The position numbers and the translations under genes are program-made. This document shows, piece after piece, positions 1 to 9,473 of a DNA stretch of 64,000 nt (positions are counted from its first letter, which is position 1; every line of letters begins with the position of its first letter). The stretch is from NCBI RefSeq assembly GCF_017874395.1, contig NZ_JAGGLJ010000001.1, forward strand, positions 116,223 through 180,222, in the 5' to 3' direction. Below the pieces are notes generated by a model that saw only the letters and a program-made list of their open reading frames with translations, searched no databases and was not told where the DNA came from. This DNA is from Peptoniphilus stercorisuis. GTDB lineage: Bacteria; Bacillota; Clostridia; Tissierellales; Peptoniphilaceae.

Positions 1-1850
1 ATTTAGATGAAAGTAGAAATAATCTATTTAATTATAGTGGTCTTGATCTTGTGATGAAAAGATACTTAATAAAAAATCACAATGGAGAAGTTCTTGAGTC
101 TGTTCAAGAGATGTTTATGGGAATTGCAATGCATCTTGCAATACCAGAGGGTGATAATAAAATTATCTGGGCTAAAAAAATCTATGATATTTTAAGTAAT
201 TTAAAAGTTACAATGGCAACTCCAACTATGTCAAATGCTAGAAAGCCCTATCACCAATTGTCCTCTTGTTTTATAGATACTGTGCCTGATAGTTTAGATG
301 GAATATATAGATCTATTACAAATTTTGCTCAAGTTTCAAAACATGGTGGTGGAATGGGACTTTATTTTGGAAAAGTTCGTGCAATGGGTTCAGATATTCG
401 TGGATTTAAAGGTGTTGCAGGGGGAGTTTCAAGATGGATCAAACTTGCAAATGATACAGCTGTTGCAGTAGATCAACTAGGAGTAAGACAGGGAGCTGTT
501 GCTGTTTATTTAGATATTTGGCATAAGGATATTGCAGAATTTTTACAACTTAAGACAAATAATGGAGACGACAGAATGAAGGCTCATGATGTTTTTCCAG
601 GAATTTGTGTACCAAATTATTTTTGGAAACTTGCTGATGAAGATATAGATGCAAATTGGTATATGATGTGCCCTCATGAAATAGAATCTGTAAAAGGATA
701 TTGTCTTGAGGATTCTTATGGGGAAGAATGGCTTGAAAAATATCTAGACTGTGTAGATGATGATAGAATTGAAAAAAGAGTAATTTCAGTAAAAGATATG
801 GTTCGTCTTATTATTAAATCTTGTGTTGAAACTGGAACTCCTTTTATATTTAATCGTGATATTGTAAATGAAGCAAATCCAAATGCACATAAGGGAATGA
901 TTTACTGTTCAAATTTATGTACAGAGATTGCTCAAAATATGAGTGCAATAGAACTTGCAAAAAGAGAAATAAAAATAATTGATGGAGAAGAAATAGTTGT
1001 AGAAAGTACAAAGGCTGGAGATTTTGTAGTTTGTAATCTTGCATCACTTGTACTTGGAAATATTGATGTAAATAATAATGAAGAACTTGAAGAAATAATA
1101 AATACTGTAGTTCGTGCACTTGATAATGTAATAGATCTTAACTATTATCCAATACCTTATGCAAAAATCACAAATAAAAAATACAGATCAATTGGACTTG
1201 GAACAAGTGGATATCATCACTGTCTTGTAAAAAATAATATTAGTTTTGAAAGTGAGGAGCATTTTGACTTTGCAGATAAACTATATGAAAATATAAATTA
1301 TTATACAATAAAGGCAAGTTGTAATATTGCAAAGGAAAAGGGACATTATGATTATTTTGAAGGATCAAAATGGCAAAGTGGAGAATATTTTGAATATAGA
1401 GATTATAATTCAGATAGATGGGAAAAATTAAAATCTGAAGTTCAAAAATTTGGAATAAGAAATGCTTATTTAATGGCAATAGCTCCAACAGGCTCAACTT
1501 CTATTATTGCAGGAACAACTGCTGCGGTAGATCCTGTAATGAAGAGATACTTCCTTGAGGAGAAAAAGGGACAAATTGTGCCAAGAGTTGCACCAGGGCT
1601 TAATCCAAAAACATTTTGGCTATATGAAAATGCTCACGAAATAGATCAAAACTATGTAGTAAAAGCTGCAGGAATTCGTCAAAGACATATAGATCAATCA
1701 CAATCACTAAATTTATATATAACTACTGAATATACAATGAGTAGAATTTTGGGATTATATATTAATGCTTACAAAGAAGGGGTAAAAACTATTTATTATG
1801 TAAGAGGTAAATCTCTTGAGGTAGAAGATTGTGATAGTTGTTCAGCATAA
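1..1850 (+). CDS. nrdA: Ribonucleoside-diphosphate reductase, alpha subunit (5' partial)
   Basis: Large subunit of class I ribonucleotide reductase, which reduces ribonucleoside diphosphates to deoxy forms. The frame is open to the window edge: codons from base 3 upstream of the GTG at 51 continue the homologous sequence (Y-S-G-L-D-L before V-M-K-R-Y), so the gene starts outside the window and the N-terminal ATP cone is not seen. Visible are PTMSNARKP, the catalytic Asn-Cys-Glu motif NLCTEI (about 915), the PTGSTS loop (about 1486), the Tyr-Tyr pair of the radical path (IYYVRG) and a C-terminal redox cysteine pair (DCDSCSA). It is followed after 9 nt, with an AAGGAGGA ribosome site, by nrdB, so the two form an operon. 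The family call is secure; the NrdA rather than NrdE assignment is inferred from the sequence style. Confidence 0.93.
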   Translation, partial: LDESRNNLFNYSGLDLVMKRYLIKNHNGEVLESVQEMFMGIAMHLAIPEGDNKIIWAKKIYDILSNLKVTMATPTMSNARKPYHQLSSCFIDTVPDSLDGIYRSITNFAQVSKHGGGMGLYFGKVRAMGSDIRGFKGVAGGVSRWIKLANDTAVAVDQLGVRQGAVAVYLDIWHKDIAEFLQLKTNNGDDRMKAHDVFPGICVPNYFWKLADEDIDANWYMMCPHEIESVKGYCLEDSYGEEWLEKYLDCVDDDRIEKRVISVKDMVRLIIKSCVETGTPFIFNRDIVNEANPNAHKGMIYCSNLCTEIAQNMSAIELAKREIKIIDGEEIVVESTKAGDFVVCNLASLVLGNIDVNNNEELEEIINTVVRALDNVIDLNYYPIPYAKITNKKYRSIGLGTSGYHHCLVKNNISFESEEHFDFADKLYENINYYTIKASCNIAKEKGHYDYFEGSKWQSGEYFEYRDYNSDRWEKLKSEVQKFGIRNAYLMAIAPTGSTSIIAGTTAAVDPVMKRYFLEEKKGQIVPRVAPGLNPKTFWLYENAHEIDQNYVVKAAGIRQRHIDQSQSLNLYITTEYTMSRILGLYINAYKEGVKTIYYVRGKSLEVEDCDSCSA

Positions 1851-1859
1851 GGAGGAATA

Positions 1860-2903
1860 ATGAAAGAATTAAAGAGAAAAGCTCTATTTAACGAACATGG
1901 AGATATTGAGCTAAGTAAACGTAGAATGATAAATGGAAATACTACAAACTTAAATGATTTTAACAATATGAAATATAGTTGGGTAAGTGATTGGTATCGT
2001 CAAGCTATGAATAACTTTTGGATACCAGAAGAAATAAATTTATCTCAAGATATAAAAGATTATAGAAATCTTGATGAGCATGAAAAAAGAGCCTATGATA
2101 AAACTCTGTCTTTTTTAGTTTTTCTAGACTCGCTACAAACTGCAAATCTTCCAAATCTAGCTGAGTATATTACAGCAAATGAAGTAAATCTATGTCTTAC
2201 AATACAAGCCTATCAAGAAGCTATACACTCACAAAGTTATGGATATATACTAGATACAATATGTTCTCCAGAAGAGAGAAGTAAAATATTATATCTATGG
2301 AAAGACGATCCACTTCTTCTTGAACGCAATAAGTTTATAGGAGATCAATATAATGACTTTTATAATAATAGAACTTCTTATAATCTTGTGAAAACAGCAG
2401 TTGCAAATTATGTATTAGAAGGAATTTATTTTTATTCAGGATTTATGTTTTTCTATTCTCTAGGAAGAATTGGAAAAATGCCAGGAACAGTTCAAGAAAT
2501 TAGATATATAAATCGTGATGAAAACACACATTTATGGCTATTTAGATCTATTATACTAGAGCTTAAAAAAGAAGAACCTCAACTTTTTACAAGTGAAAAT
2601 ATTGAAACTTTTAGAAATATGATAAAACAAGGTGTAGAAGAAGAAATAAAATGGGCAAATTATGTTATTGGAGACAATATTAAAGGTTTGACAATGGAAA
2701 TGGTAGAAGGATATTTAAAATATTTAGGAAATCTTAGATGTAGAGGACTTGGATTTGAAATGCTATATGAAGGATTTGAAAAAGAGCCAAGTTCAATGAC
2801 TTGGGTAAGAGAATACTCAGATCCAAATGCAATTAAAACAGACTTTTTTGAAGCAAAAGTATCTGCTTATTCTAAATCAAGTGTAATAGAAGATGACCTA
2901 TAA
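1860..2903 (+). CDS. nrdB: Ribonucleoside-diphosphate reductase, beta (radical) subunit
   Basis: Small subunit of class I ribonucleotide reductase; it houses the dinuclear metal site and the radical passed to NrdA. The ferritin-like ligands are present in order: Asp90 (FLDSLQ), Glu120 and His123 (QEAIHSQSY), a Glu in VLEGIYFYSG, then Glu and His in RDENTHLW. Tyr127, four residues after His123, matches the radical tyrosine, so this is an ordinary Tyr-radical type and not a Phe variant. The length of 347 aa is normal. The start follows an AAGGAGGA site 9 nt after nrdA. No NrdI is nearby; a glutaredoxin gene lies far away at 50929. Confidence 0.95.
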   Translation: MKELKRKALFNEHGDIELSKRRMINGNTTNLNDFNNMKYSWVSDWYRQAMNNFWIPEEINLSQDIKDYRNLDEHEKRAYDKTLSFLVFLDSLQTANLPNLAEYITANEVNLCLTIQAYQEAIHSQSYGYILDTICSPEERSKILYLWKDDPLLLERNKFIGDQYNDFYNNRTSYNLVKTAVANYVLEGIYFYSGFMFFYSLGRIGKMPGTVQEIRYINRDENTHLWLFRSIILELKKEEPQLFTSENIETFRNMIKQGVEEEIKWANYVIGDNIKGLTMEMVEGYLKYLGNLRCRGLGFEMLYEGFEKEPSSMTWVREYSDPNAIKTDFFEAKVSAYSKSSVIEDDL

Positions 2904-2944
2904 GAAAAATAGGGTAAGCTATAATTAAGAAAAGAGGTGTCTTT

Positions 2945-3886
2945 ATGAAAGTTGCATTTTTAGGAAGTGTAGAAGAAAGTTTTGTAGAATATGTGCAGGA
3001 ATTAGGATATGAAACTGAAAAAATTTCAAAAGAAGATATAGGAAATAATAATTATAGTAGAGACTTTGAAATATTATGTGGATCAATGTTATTTGAGAGA
3101 ATGGATCTTAGAGAATTTGAAAATTTAAAATATATATTTTTATATTCTCAGGGAATTGACTATTTACCCCTTGATTATATTAAAGAAAAAGAAATTATAC
3201 TTTGCAACAATAAGGGAGCATATGCAGAGCCAATAGGTGAATTTATCGTATATTCACTTCTTGCAATGGAAAAATATGCAAGGACAAATATAGAAAATCA
3301 ACAAAATAAAATTTGGAAAAGACGAGCAATTACAGGAAATTTATACAATAAAAAAGCAGTGTTTTTAGGCACTGGAGATATTGCACAAGAAGCAGCAAAA
3401 AGACTATCAGGATTTGATCTTGAAATAATCGGATATAATACAAATGGACGAGATGTAGAGTATTTTAATAAATGTGTAAATTTAGAAAATTTAAATAGTG
3501 AATTAAATACTGCAGACTATGTAGTCCTTGTACTTCCATCAACAGAAAAGACAAAGTATTTTGTAAATGAAGACTTAATAAAAGAATTTAAAGATGGTGC
3601 GAAATTTATAAATATATCTCGTGGAGATGTAGTAGATGAAAAAGCACTTATTAAATATTTGGAAAAGGGAAAAATTGCATCAGCTGCACTAGATGTCTTT
3701 GAAGAAGAACCACTTAGTGAAGAAAGCCCACTTTGGGATATGGAAAATGTATATATTACACCACATATTTCAGGAACAGCAGAGGACAATTATGAAAGAT
3801 TTGTAAGATGTGCAAGAAAAAATCTTGAAAACTTAAAAGAAAATAAAGAATTAATTAATATTGTTGATTTAGATAGAAAATACTAA
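2945..3886 (+). CDS. D-2-hydroxyacid dehydrogenase family protein
   Basis: NAD-dependent reductase of the D-isomer-specific 2-hydroxyacid dehydrogenase family (313 aa). The Rossmann dinucleotide motif reads FLGTGDIA around residues 140-147. The catalytic set is visible downstream: Arg in NISRGDVVDE, Glu in DVFEEEPL and His in TPHISG. The catalytic domain at the N-terminus is short and diverged, so the substrate (glycerate, 2-hydroxyisocaproate, other keto acids) cannot be read from sequence. The start at 2945 has an AGAGGTG site. It sits 40 nt after nrdB and ends in a hairpin terminator; co-transcription with nrdAB is possible but not obvious functionally. Confidence 0.85.
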   Translation: MKVAFLGSVEESFVEYVQELGYETEKISKEDIGNNNYSRDFEILCGSMLFERMDLREFENLKYIFLYSQGIDYLPLDYIKEKEIILCNNKGAYAEPIGEFIVYSLLAMEKYARTNIENQQNKIWKRRAITGNLYNKKAVFLGTGDIAQEAAKRLSGFDLEIIGYNTNGRDVEYFNKCVNLENLNSELNTADYVVLVLPSTEKTKYFVNEDLIKEFKDGAKFINISRGDVVDEKALIKYLEKGKIASAALDVFEEEPLSEESPLWDMENVYITPHISGTAEDNYERFVRCARKNLENLKENKELINIVDLDRKY

Positions 3887-4384
3887 AATAAGAAAAAGAT
3901 GGCTCAGCCATCTTTTTTTATTTATAAATGAAGTTTCATATTTTTTTTGATATTCATTAAATCCAAAATTCTCATATAATTTAATAGCTCTATAATTATT
4001 AGATAAAACACTTAACTCTACATATTCTAGATTTCTATTTTTAGACCAAGTTTTAACTTCTTCTAATAAAAGTTTGCCAATTCCATTAGAACGACTATTT
4101 GTATCTACAACTATATCTATAATATAGGAATAATTGTGGGGAACTATACATTTATATTCTCTTGTTTTCATCTCTTGTACTATTACAAAGCCAAGTAAGG
4201 TATTATTTTCTTCAGCTAGGAAAATATCGTAATTATTGTCATTAATTACCATTTTTATAAAATTTTCATCTTGAGGAACTACTTTAATGTAGTCACTTTG
4301 AAGCTCTGCCATATTTGTAAAAAGCACTTCATAAAGTCTACATATTTCTTTTAAATCTTTTAATTTACCTTTGTGAATTTGCAT
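3869..4384 (-). CDS. GNAT family N-acetyltransferase
   Basis: Acetyl-CoA-dependent acyltransferase of the GNAT fold (171 aa). Motif A with the pyrophosphate-binding loop is seen as SRSNGIGKLLLEE around residues 95-107, followed by a typical motif B (NNYRAIKLYENFGF) that ends in the Tyr-x-x-x-Gly-Phe signature. The acceptor is unknown. The start has AAGGAGGT 7 nt upstream. The C-terminal tail past residue about 153 (WLSHLF...) is encoded by the terminator hairpin shared with the converging dehydrogenase gene and overlaps that gene by 18 nt, so the last residues are probably not under selection as protein. Confidence 0.82.
   Translation of the reverse strand: MQIHKGKLKDLKEICRLYEVLFTNMAELQSDYIKVVPQDENFIKMVINDNNYDIFLAEENNTLLGFVIVQEMKTREYKCIVPHNYSYIIDIVVDTNSRSNGIGKLLLEEVKTWSKNRNLEYVELSVLSNNYRAIKLYENFGFNEYQKKYETSFINKKRWLSHLFLILVFSI
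3892..3918. terminator. Bidirectional rho-independent terminator
   Basis: Stem AAAAGATGGC / GCCATCTTTT with a 3-nt loop, flanked by A-run and T-run, so it can act on both converging transcripts. It lies inside the last codons of the minus-strand GNAT gene. Confidence 0.85.
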
Positions 4385-4401
4385 AAATACCTCCTTATAT
4401 A

Positions 4402-4428
4402 AAAAGAAAAGGTAGAGTTATCTACCTT
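4402..4428 (-). terminator. Rho-independent terminator of the aminotransferase gene
   Basis: On the minus strand AAGGTAGA / TCTACCTT with a 4-nt loop is followed by TTCTTTTTAT. Confidence 0.75.
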
Positions 4429-4457
4429 AATCATTTATTAATTTCTTTGTTTGATTT

Positions 4458-5537
4458 TTAATTAAAAAAGTCTTTAATTTTTTCTACTAATTTTCTATTG
4501 TCTTCTTTATCTAAAATACAAAATCTAAAGTATTTTTCATTAAGTCCTAAAAATGAACTACAATCTCTTATTACAAGAGCGTCTTTTAGAAGATTTTCTC
4601 TTAAGTCATTTGCAGTTTTTTCATTTAAAATTTTACAAAGTACAAAGTTTCCCTCTGATCTATAAACTTTGATATTATCTATTTTAGATAGTTCAGAAGT
4701 TGCATAGTCTCTTTCTTCTCTTATAAAATTATAAACTGTATTTTGGTAAGATGTATCATCAAACATATATCTTCCCATAATATCTGAAAATATTGTTATA
4801 TTCCAAAGCATTGAATTTTTGTAGAAGATTTCCTTTGTCTTTTCATCTGATGTAATTCCATATCCAAGTCTTATTCCAGGACTTGCAAAAAACTTACTTA
4901 CTCCTCTTGTGACAAAGAGATTTTTGTATTTTTTTGTAAGTGGAATTGAGGAATAAACTAAAGTATTAGTAAATTCTACATAGGTTTCATCAATTAAAAT
5001 TTTTGTATTTGTATTTTGAAGTATTTCTTCAATTTCTTCAACATTTAATATAGTTCCTGTTGGATTATTTGGATTTGCAAAGACGAAAAGTTCTATTTTG
5101 TTTTCATTAATATAATCTATTATTTCTTTAACATCTATTTTAAAATTCTTTTCTTCAGTAAGTTTATAGTGATGAATAGTTCCATCAAGTTTAGATAATT
5201 CATTTTCATATTCACTATAACAAGGACTTAAAAGAAGGGAATTTTTTGGACTAACTAGGCTAATATATTCTCTTAATAGTTGTGTTGTACCACTTCCTAA
5301 GAAAATATCATCAAAATTTGCATTTACATAATTAGAAATAGAGTTTTTAAGATCAATATATTCAGGATCTGGATATGTTGTTACTAAATTTAGATTTTCT
5401 TTTAGTTTTTCTAGTGCAATTTTACTTGGACCTAGGGGATTTATATTTGACGAGAAGTCACGAATATCCTCTATTTTAAAATTAAATTTTTTAGAAAGTT
5501 CAAATAAGTTGGCACCATGCTTGTCTTTTTTGACCAT
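4458..5537 (-). CDS. Class II PLP aminotransferase, CobD/HisC-like
   Basis: Pyridoxal-phosphate enzyme of fold type I (359 aa from the chosen start). Near the N-terminus KHGANLFELS and DFSSNINPLGPS match the threonine-phosphate decarboxylase (CobD) group of the histidinol-phosphate aminotransferase family. NPNNPTG, the Asp of IDETYVEF and the PLP-lysine in VSKFFASPGIRLGY follow in the expected order. An upstream in-frame ATG at 5594 is less likely: the ATG at 5537 has AAAGGAG 6 nt before it, while 5594 has none. No other cobalamin or histidine gene lies in the window, so the substrate is open. It diverges from the threonine aldolase gene over a large inverted repeat. Confidence 0.82.
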   Translation of the reverse strand: MVKKDKHGANLFELSKKFNFKIEDIRDFSSNINPLGPSKIALEKLKENLNLVTTYPDPEYIDLKNSISNYVNANFDDIFLGSGTTQLLREYISLVSPKNSLLLSPCYSEYENELSKLDGTIHHYKLTEEKNFKIDVKEIIDYINENKIELFVFANPNNPTGTILNVEEIEEILQNTNTKILIDETYVEFTNTLVYSSIPLTKKYKNLFVTRGVSKFFASPGIRLGYGITSDEKTKEIFYKNSMLWNITIFSDIMGRYMFDDTSYQNTVYNFIREERDYATSELSKIDNIKVYRSEGNFVLCKILNEKTANDLRENLLKDALVIRDCSSFLGLNEKYFRFCILDKEDNRKLVEKIKDFFN

Positions 5538-5592
5538 AATTTCTCCTTTCTTATAATAAATTCTTAAAACATTTTCATTTACAATCGCTTTC

Positions 5593-5631
5593 ATATATAA
5601 TTATATCATTAGGTTAGATATAATTATATAT
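5593..5631. promoter_or_regulatory. 15-bp perfect inverted repeat carrying back-to-back -10 boxes
   Basis: Arms at 5593-5607 and 5617-5631 are perfect inverted copies separated by 9 nt. Each arm contains TATAAT reading outward: 5619-5624 on the + strand for the aldolase gene and 5605-5600 on the - strand for the aminotransferase gene. The two promoters would therefore overlap, each using the other arm as its -35 region, which suggests shared control of the two PLP enzymes. Confidence 0.6.
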
Positions 5632-5646
5632 ATATGGAGGTGCTTT

Positions 5647-6666
5647 ATGAATATTTTTTTAAATGACTATAATGATTTATGTCATGAAAATGTATATCAA
5701 AAAGTTAGTGAAGTTCAGGAAAAGGGAAATATAGGATATGGCTTTGACGAATATTCTGAAAAAGCAAAAAGATGTATAAAAAGAGATCTTGAAAATAAAG
5801 ATGTTCAAATAGAGTTTTTAGCTGGTGGAACTATTGCAAATATTATAGCTATTTCTGCAAATTTACTTCCTTATGAGGGAGTTATTGCAGCTAAAAGTGG
5901 ACATATTGTAGGTCATGAAACAGGATCTATTGAGGCAACTGGACATAAGGTTGAACTTATTGAAACAAGTGATGGAAAATTATCTAAGGATTTACTTTTA
6001 AATAGATTAAAGGATTTTACTGATGAGTATCATATTGTTCCAAAACTTGTTTATATTTCACAGACAACGGAGCTTGGAACTGTTTATTCTTATGAAGAGA
6101 TTAAAGAAATTTATGATGTTTGTTTAGAATATGGTCTATATTTATATATAGATGGTGCTAGAATGGCAGTGGGCCTTGCAGCATCAGATATAGAAGTTTC
6201 AGATCTTTGTGATATTTGTGATATTTTCACACTTGGTGGAACAAAAAATGGTGCAATGTTTGGAGAGGCACTTGTAATAGTAGAAGAAGAGCTTAAGCAC
6301 AATTTAAGAAACTTTATGCGTCAAAGAGGATCTGTAATAGCAAAGGGATTTATTACAGGGGCACAATTCTTAGCTCTATTTGAAGATGGACTTTATTATG
6401 AGCTTGGAAAAAAAGCTAATGATATGAGTATAAAACTTGCAGAAGAACTTGAAAAAATAAATATTAAATTTAATCAAGAACCTGTAAGTAATCAAATTTT
6501 TATAGAAATGCCTATAGAAAAAATTAAGCCTTTAGAAGAAAATAATGCCTTTGAAATTCAACCTCTAAGTGATAGTGAAAAAGTACTTAGATTTGTAACA
6601 AGTTATAGGACAAATGAAGAGGAAATAAATGGACTTATTTCTGATTTAAAAGCATTGGAGGATTAG
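5647..6666 (+). CDS. Low-specificity L-threonine aldolase / beta-eliminating lyase family
   Basis: PLP-dependent aldolase (339 aa) that would split L-threonine or L-allo-threonine into glycine and acetaldehyde. Seen are the start of fold FLNDYNDLCHENV, the GGTIANI phosphate-binding turn near residue 60, the cofactor Asp in IDGARMAVGL, and the Schiff-base lysine in LGGTKNGAMFGE. The family normally begins with a segment like this and is 330-350 aa long. The ATG follows GGAGGTGCTTT. Transcription likely begins just upstream in the divergent repeat. Substrate is inferred from the family only. Confidence 0.85.
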   Translation: MNIFLNDYNDLCHENVYQKVSEVQEKGNIGYGFDEYSEKAKRCIKRDLENKDVQIEFLAGGTIANIIAISANLLPYEGVIAAKSGHIVGHETGSIEATGHKVELIETSDGKLSKDLLLNRLKDFTDEYHIVPKLVYISQTTELGTVYSYEEIKEIYDVCLEYGLYLYIDGARMAVGLAASDIEVSDLCDICDIFTLGGTKNGAMFGEALVIVEEELKHNLRNFMRQRGSVIAKGFITGAQFLALFEDGLYYELGKKANDMSIKLAEELEKINIKFNQEPVSNQIFIEMPIEKIKPLEENNAFEIQPLSDSEKVLRFVTSYRTNEEEINGLISDLKALED

Positions 6667-6674
6667 TTTAGAAG

Positions 6675-7466
6675 ATGTATATAGCAGTCTATAATGACAA
6701 GGGAGGAAGTTGTAAGTCAACTTTTGTTAGAGAAATATCACTATTTCTTGAAAGAAAAAGAAAAAAGATTTTAGTAGTAGATTTAGATTATAAAAATAGT
6801 ATTACTCAAAGTTTTGATATAAAAAATAAAAATACTATAAGTCCTTTACTTGAGGATATTGTAAAATTAGATGAGGTTTTAGTTAAGACAGAATATATTG
6901 ATTTAATTCCTGGAGATTATAATATAAATAATATAGAAATTAAAAAAAGTATTAGAGAGCATATAAAAGAAGTTGAAGAAAATTATGATTATATTTTCTA
7001 TGATACATCTTGTGAAAATATGGCTTCTACTATGGCAATATATCAATCAGAGATTATAGTAGTTCCTGTAATACCAGAAAGATATGATGTTCAAAATTTA
7101 AAACATACTATAAAACATATTAAAAAAAGTATTGAGGACAATCAAAGTATTTGTATTCTTATAATGCGTTATGATGATTCTGAAACTTCAGCTGTTGAAA
7201 TTGAAGAAATAAATAAAATTGCAAAAGAAGAAGATCTATTTGTATTTAAAAATATGATTCGTGATGATGATACAGTAAAAGAAATTCAACTAAAGGGCAA
7301 GGAACTTAGAAGTTATAATTTTGTATCTGATGCCTCAGAAGATTATAAATCCTTAACAGAGGAATTTATAGTAAAAGTAGATGAAGTAAAAGAAAATCTT
7401 AAAGAGATAGCAGAAAATGCTAAAGAGGTTTTAAATACAGAAGATCAAGAAATTAAAGAAGATTAA
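6675..7466 (+). CDS. ParA/MinD-type P-loop ATPase (orphan)
   Basis: Deviant Walker A ATPase of the ParA family (263 aa). The N-terminal motif NDKGGSCKSTF carries the signature lysine of the deviant Walker A, VVDLDYKNSIT is the A' motif, and YIFYDTSCE the Walker B region. There is no ParB, DNA-binding partner or parS-like repeat beside it, so it is an orphan; such proteins position cargo other than chromosomes in some bacteria, which is inference here. The C-terminus is acidic and helical. GGAGG lies within the end of the aldolase gene 13 nt upstream, so it is probably in that operon, and a terminator follows. Confidence 0.82.
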   Translation: MYIAVYNDKGGSCKSTFVREISLFLERKRKKILVVDLDYKNSITQSFDIKNKNTISPLLEDIVKLDEVLVKTEYIDLIPGDYNINNIEIKKSIREHIKEVEENYDYIFYDTSCENMASTMAIYQSEIIVVPVIPERYDVQNLKHTIKHIKKSIEDNQSICILIMRYDDSETSAVEIEEINKIAKEEDLFVFKNMIRDDDTVKEIQLKGKELRSYNFVSDASEDYKSLTEEFIVKVDEVKENLKEIAENAKEVLNTEDQEIKED

Positions 7467-7473
7467 TATAAAG

Positions 7474-7504
7474 TATCTATGGCTTAGCCATAGGTATTTT
7501 TTTT
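7474..7504 (+). terminator. Rho-independent terminator after parA-like gene
   Basis: Stem ATCTATGGC / GCCATAGGT with TTA loop, then a run of eight T. Confidence 0.85.
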
Positions 7505-7595
7505 AGTAAAATATATTAATTTGTAATTTTGATTATATGATTTATAATATGGTAATATTTAATATAGAAAATTATTATAATAAGTAGGTGATAAT

Positions 7596-9374
7596 TTGAA
7601 CAGTTTTAAAATTATAAAAAATAGTTTTCTTAGATTAAAGCATTATTTTTCAGATTATTTTGTAAGTATGGTTGTTCTTCAAGGTATTAGAATACTATTA
7701 ATACTTCCAATGCTCTCTTATTTATTTACAAAAATATTAGATGAAGCAGGAGTTTATAATATTACAAATAAAAACTTTTTTAGATTATTTGAAAATCCAA
7801 TTAGTATTTTATTAATTATAGCGCTTTTGATACTCTCTATTTTATTTATATTTTATGAGCTTGGGTATTATTTTGTACTTGCAGATGCACAGGTTAAAAA
7901 TGAGTTTTATACATTTAAAGATATATTGAGAAAACTAAATAAAAAGGCGAAGTATTTTTTAAGTATTTATTCTTTTTTATTTATTGGATATTTTCTTTTA
8001 CTTTTGCCTATAGTTTCAATAGGACTTGGATCAGAACTTACTGATTGGATTAAAATTCCAAACTTTATAGTAGATGAAATGTTACTTAATAAACTTGGAA
8101 AATTTATTTATTTTGTACTTGTACTAGCACTTGTATATCTTGCCTTTAGACTTATTTATACTATGTACTTTTTCATTAGAACAAGTGATAAAAATATACT
8201 AAATTCAATGAAAGAAAGTATGGAGTTTTCAAAGGATAAAACATTTAAAAATGGAATTTTAATTTTAATTACAACAGTTATTTATGGTTTGATTATGTCT
8301 TTGTTTTTATTTATTTGTATAATTCCTGTACTTTTGACAGATAAATATGCTCCGATAATATCTCCAATAACATCTGGAATATCTCTTACTTTAATGCAAA
8401 TAGTAATACTTTTACTAGGTGGTTTAATACAACCTCTTATAGTAAATGTAATAGTTGAGAGTACAGGGTTTATTGAGAAAACTCACGAATATCCACTAAG
8501 AGAGCCAATTTCTATTAAGAAAATTCTTGAGAAAATAAAAGGTGCTAAAAAAATAATAATAGTAGTGCTTTTAATATTTATGGGATTTAATACATTTTCA
8601 CTATTAACAGTAGTATATCAGCCAGAAACTCTTGTAATAGCTCATAGAGGAAATACGACAAATGCTGCAGAAAATACTATTAGAGCTTTAAAAGAAGCTG
8701 CAAATGTCCATGCAGATGCAGTTGAGATGGATATACAAGAGACTAAAGATGGAAAATTTGTAGTAATGCATGATTTTAACTTAAAGAGGCTAACTGGGAA
8801 AAATAAAAAGGTGAGAAATCTCACATTAGAAGAACTTCAAAAATTAACTATAAAACAAAGGGGCTATGAAGAAAAAATTCCATCTCTTAGTGAATATATA
8901 GATGTTGCAAAGAGAAGAAATATAAAACTTTTAATTGAAGTAAAACCTCATGGCTATGAAAGTGATGAAATGGAAGAGAACTTAGTAAAACTTCTAAAGA
9001 AAAAAAAGGTAGATAAACATTTTATGGTTCAATCCCTGGATTTAGAAGTATTAGATAAAATAAAAAGTATAGATCCTGAAATAGAAACAGGATATATAAT
9101 TCCTCTAAATTTTGGAAGTTTGCCAGAAACTGATCATGATTTTTTAGTATTAGAAGATTTTTCTATAAGTAAAAATATAATTGAAGATGCTAAAAAAAGA
9201 GATATAAAACTTTTTGCTTGGACTATTAATGAAGATGATTTAATGCAAAAATATTTTAGATTAAATATAGATGCAATAATTACAAATTATCCAGAAAGAG
9301 CAATTGAAATTAGAGAAAATAAAGAATATACAAAAACTTTTATAAATAGAGTTAGGTTTTTATTACAAAGATAG
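7596..9374 (+). CDS. Membrane-anchored glycerophosphodiester phosphodiesterase
   Basis: Two-part protein of 592 aa. Residues 1-350 form a membrane domain of the type paired with GDPD enzymes, with about six to eight hydrophobic segments. Residues 350-592 are a GDPD TIM barrel: IAHRGN, the metal-binding Glu and Asp in VEMDIQETKD, the catalytic His in VVMHDFNLKRLTG, and a later LLIEVKPHG. It would hydrolyse glycerophosphodiesters, perhaps from lipoteichoic acid or lipid turnover. Start is TTG at 7596 with TAGGTGAT upstream; no ATG fits. It stands alone between two terminators. Confidence 0.88.
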   Translation: MNSFKIIKNSFLRLKHYFSDYFVSMVVLQGIRILLILPMLSYLFTKILDEAGVYNITNKNFFRLFENPISILLIIALLILSILFIFYELGYYFVLADAQVKNEFYTFKDILRKLNKKAKYFLSIYSFLFIGYFLLLLPIVSIGLGSELTDWIKIPNFIVDEMLLNKLGKFIYFVLVLALVYLAFRLIYTMYFFIRTSDKNILNSMKESMEFSKDKTFKNGILILITTVIYGLIMSLFLFICIIPVLLTDKYAPIISPITSGISLTLMQIVILLLGGLIQPLIVNVIVESTGFIEKTHEYPLREPISIKKILEKIKGAKKIIIVVLLIFMGFNTFSLLTVVYQPETLVIAHRGNTTNAAENTIRALKEAANVHADAVEMDIQETKDGKFVVMHDFNLKRLTGKNKKVRNLTLEELQKLTIKQRGYEEKIPSLSEYIDVAKRRNIKLLIEVKPHGYESDEMEENLVKLLKKKKVDKHFMVQSLDLEVLDKIKSIDPEIETGYIIPLNFGSLPETDHDFLVLEDFSISKNIIEDAKKRDIKLFAWTINEDDLMQKYFRLNIDAIITNYPERAIEIRENKEYTKTFINRVRFLLQR

Positions 9375-9398
9375 AGAAGAGAAATCTTCTCTTTTTTA
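9371..9398 (+). terminator. Rho-independent terminator
   Basis: Stem GAGAAGA / TCTTCTC with a 4-nt loop and T-run directly after the stop codon. Confidence 0.8.
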
Positions 9399-9473
9399 AT
9401 ATAAAGTTGAAAAAAACTTAAATATTACATAAAATAAAATTAAATAAAATATTAAAGCTATGAAGAGGAAAAG

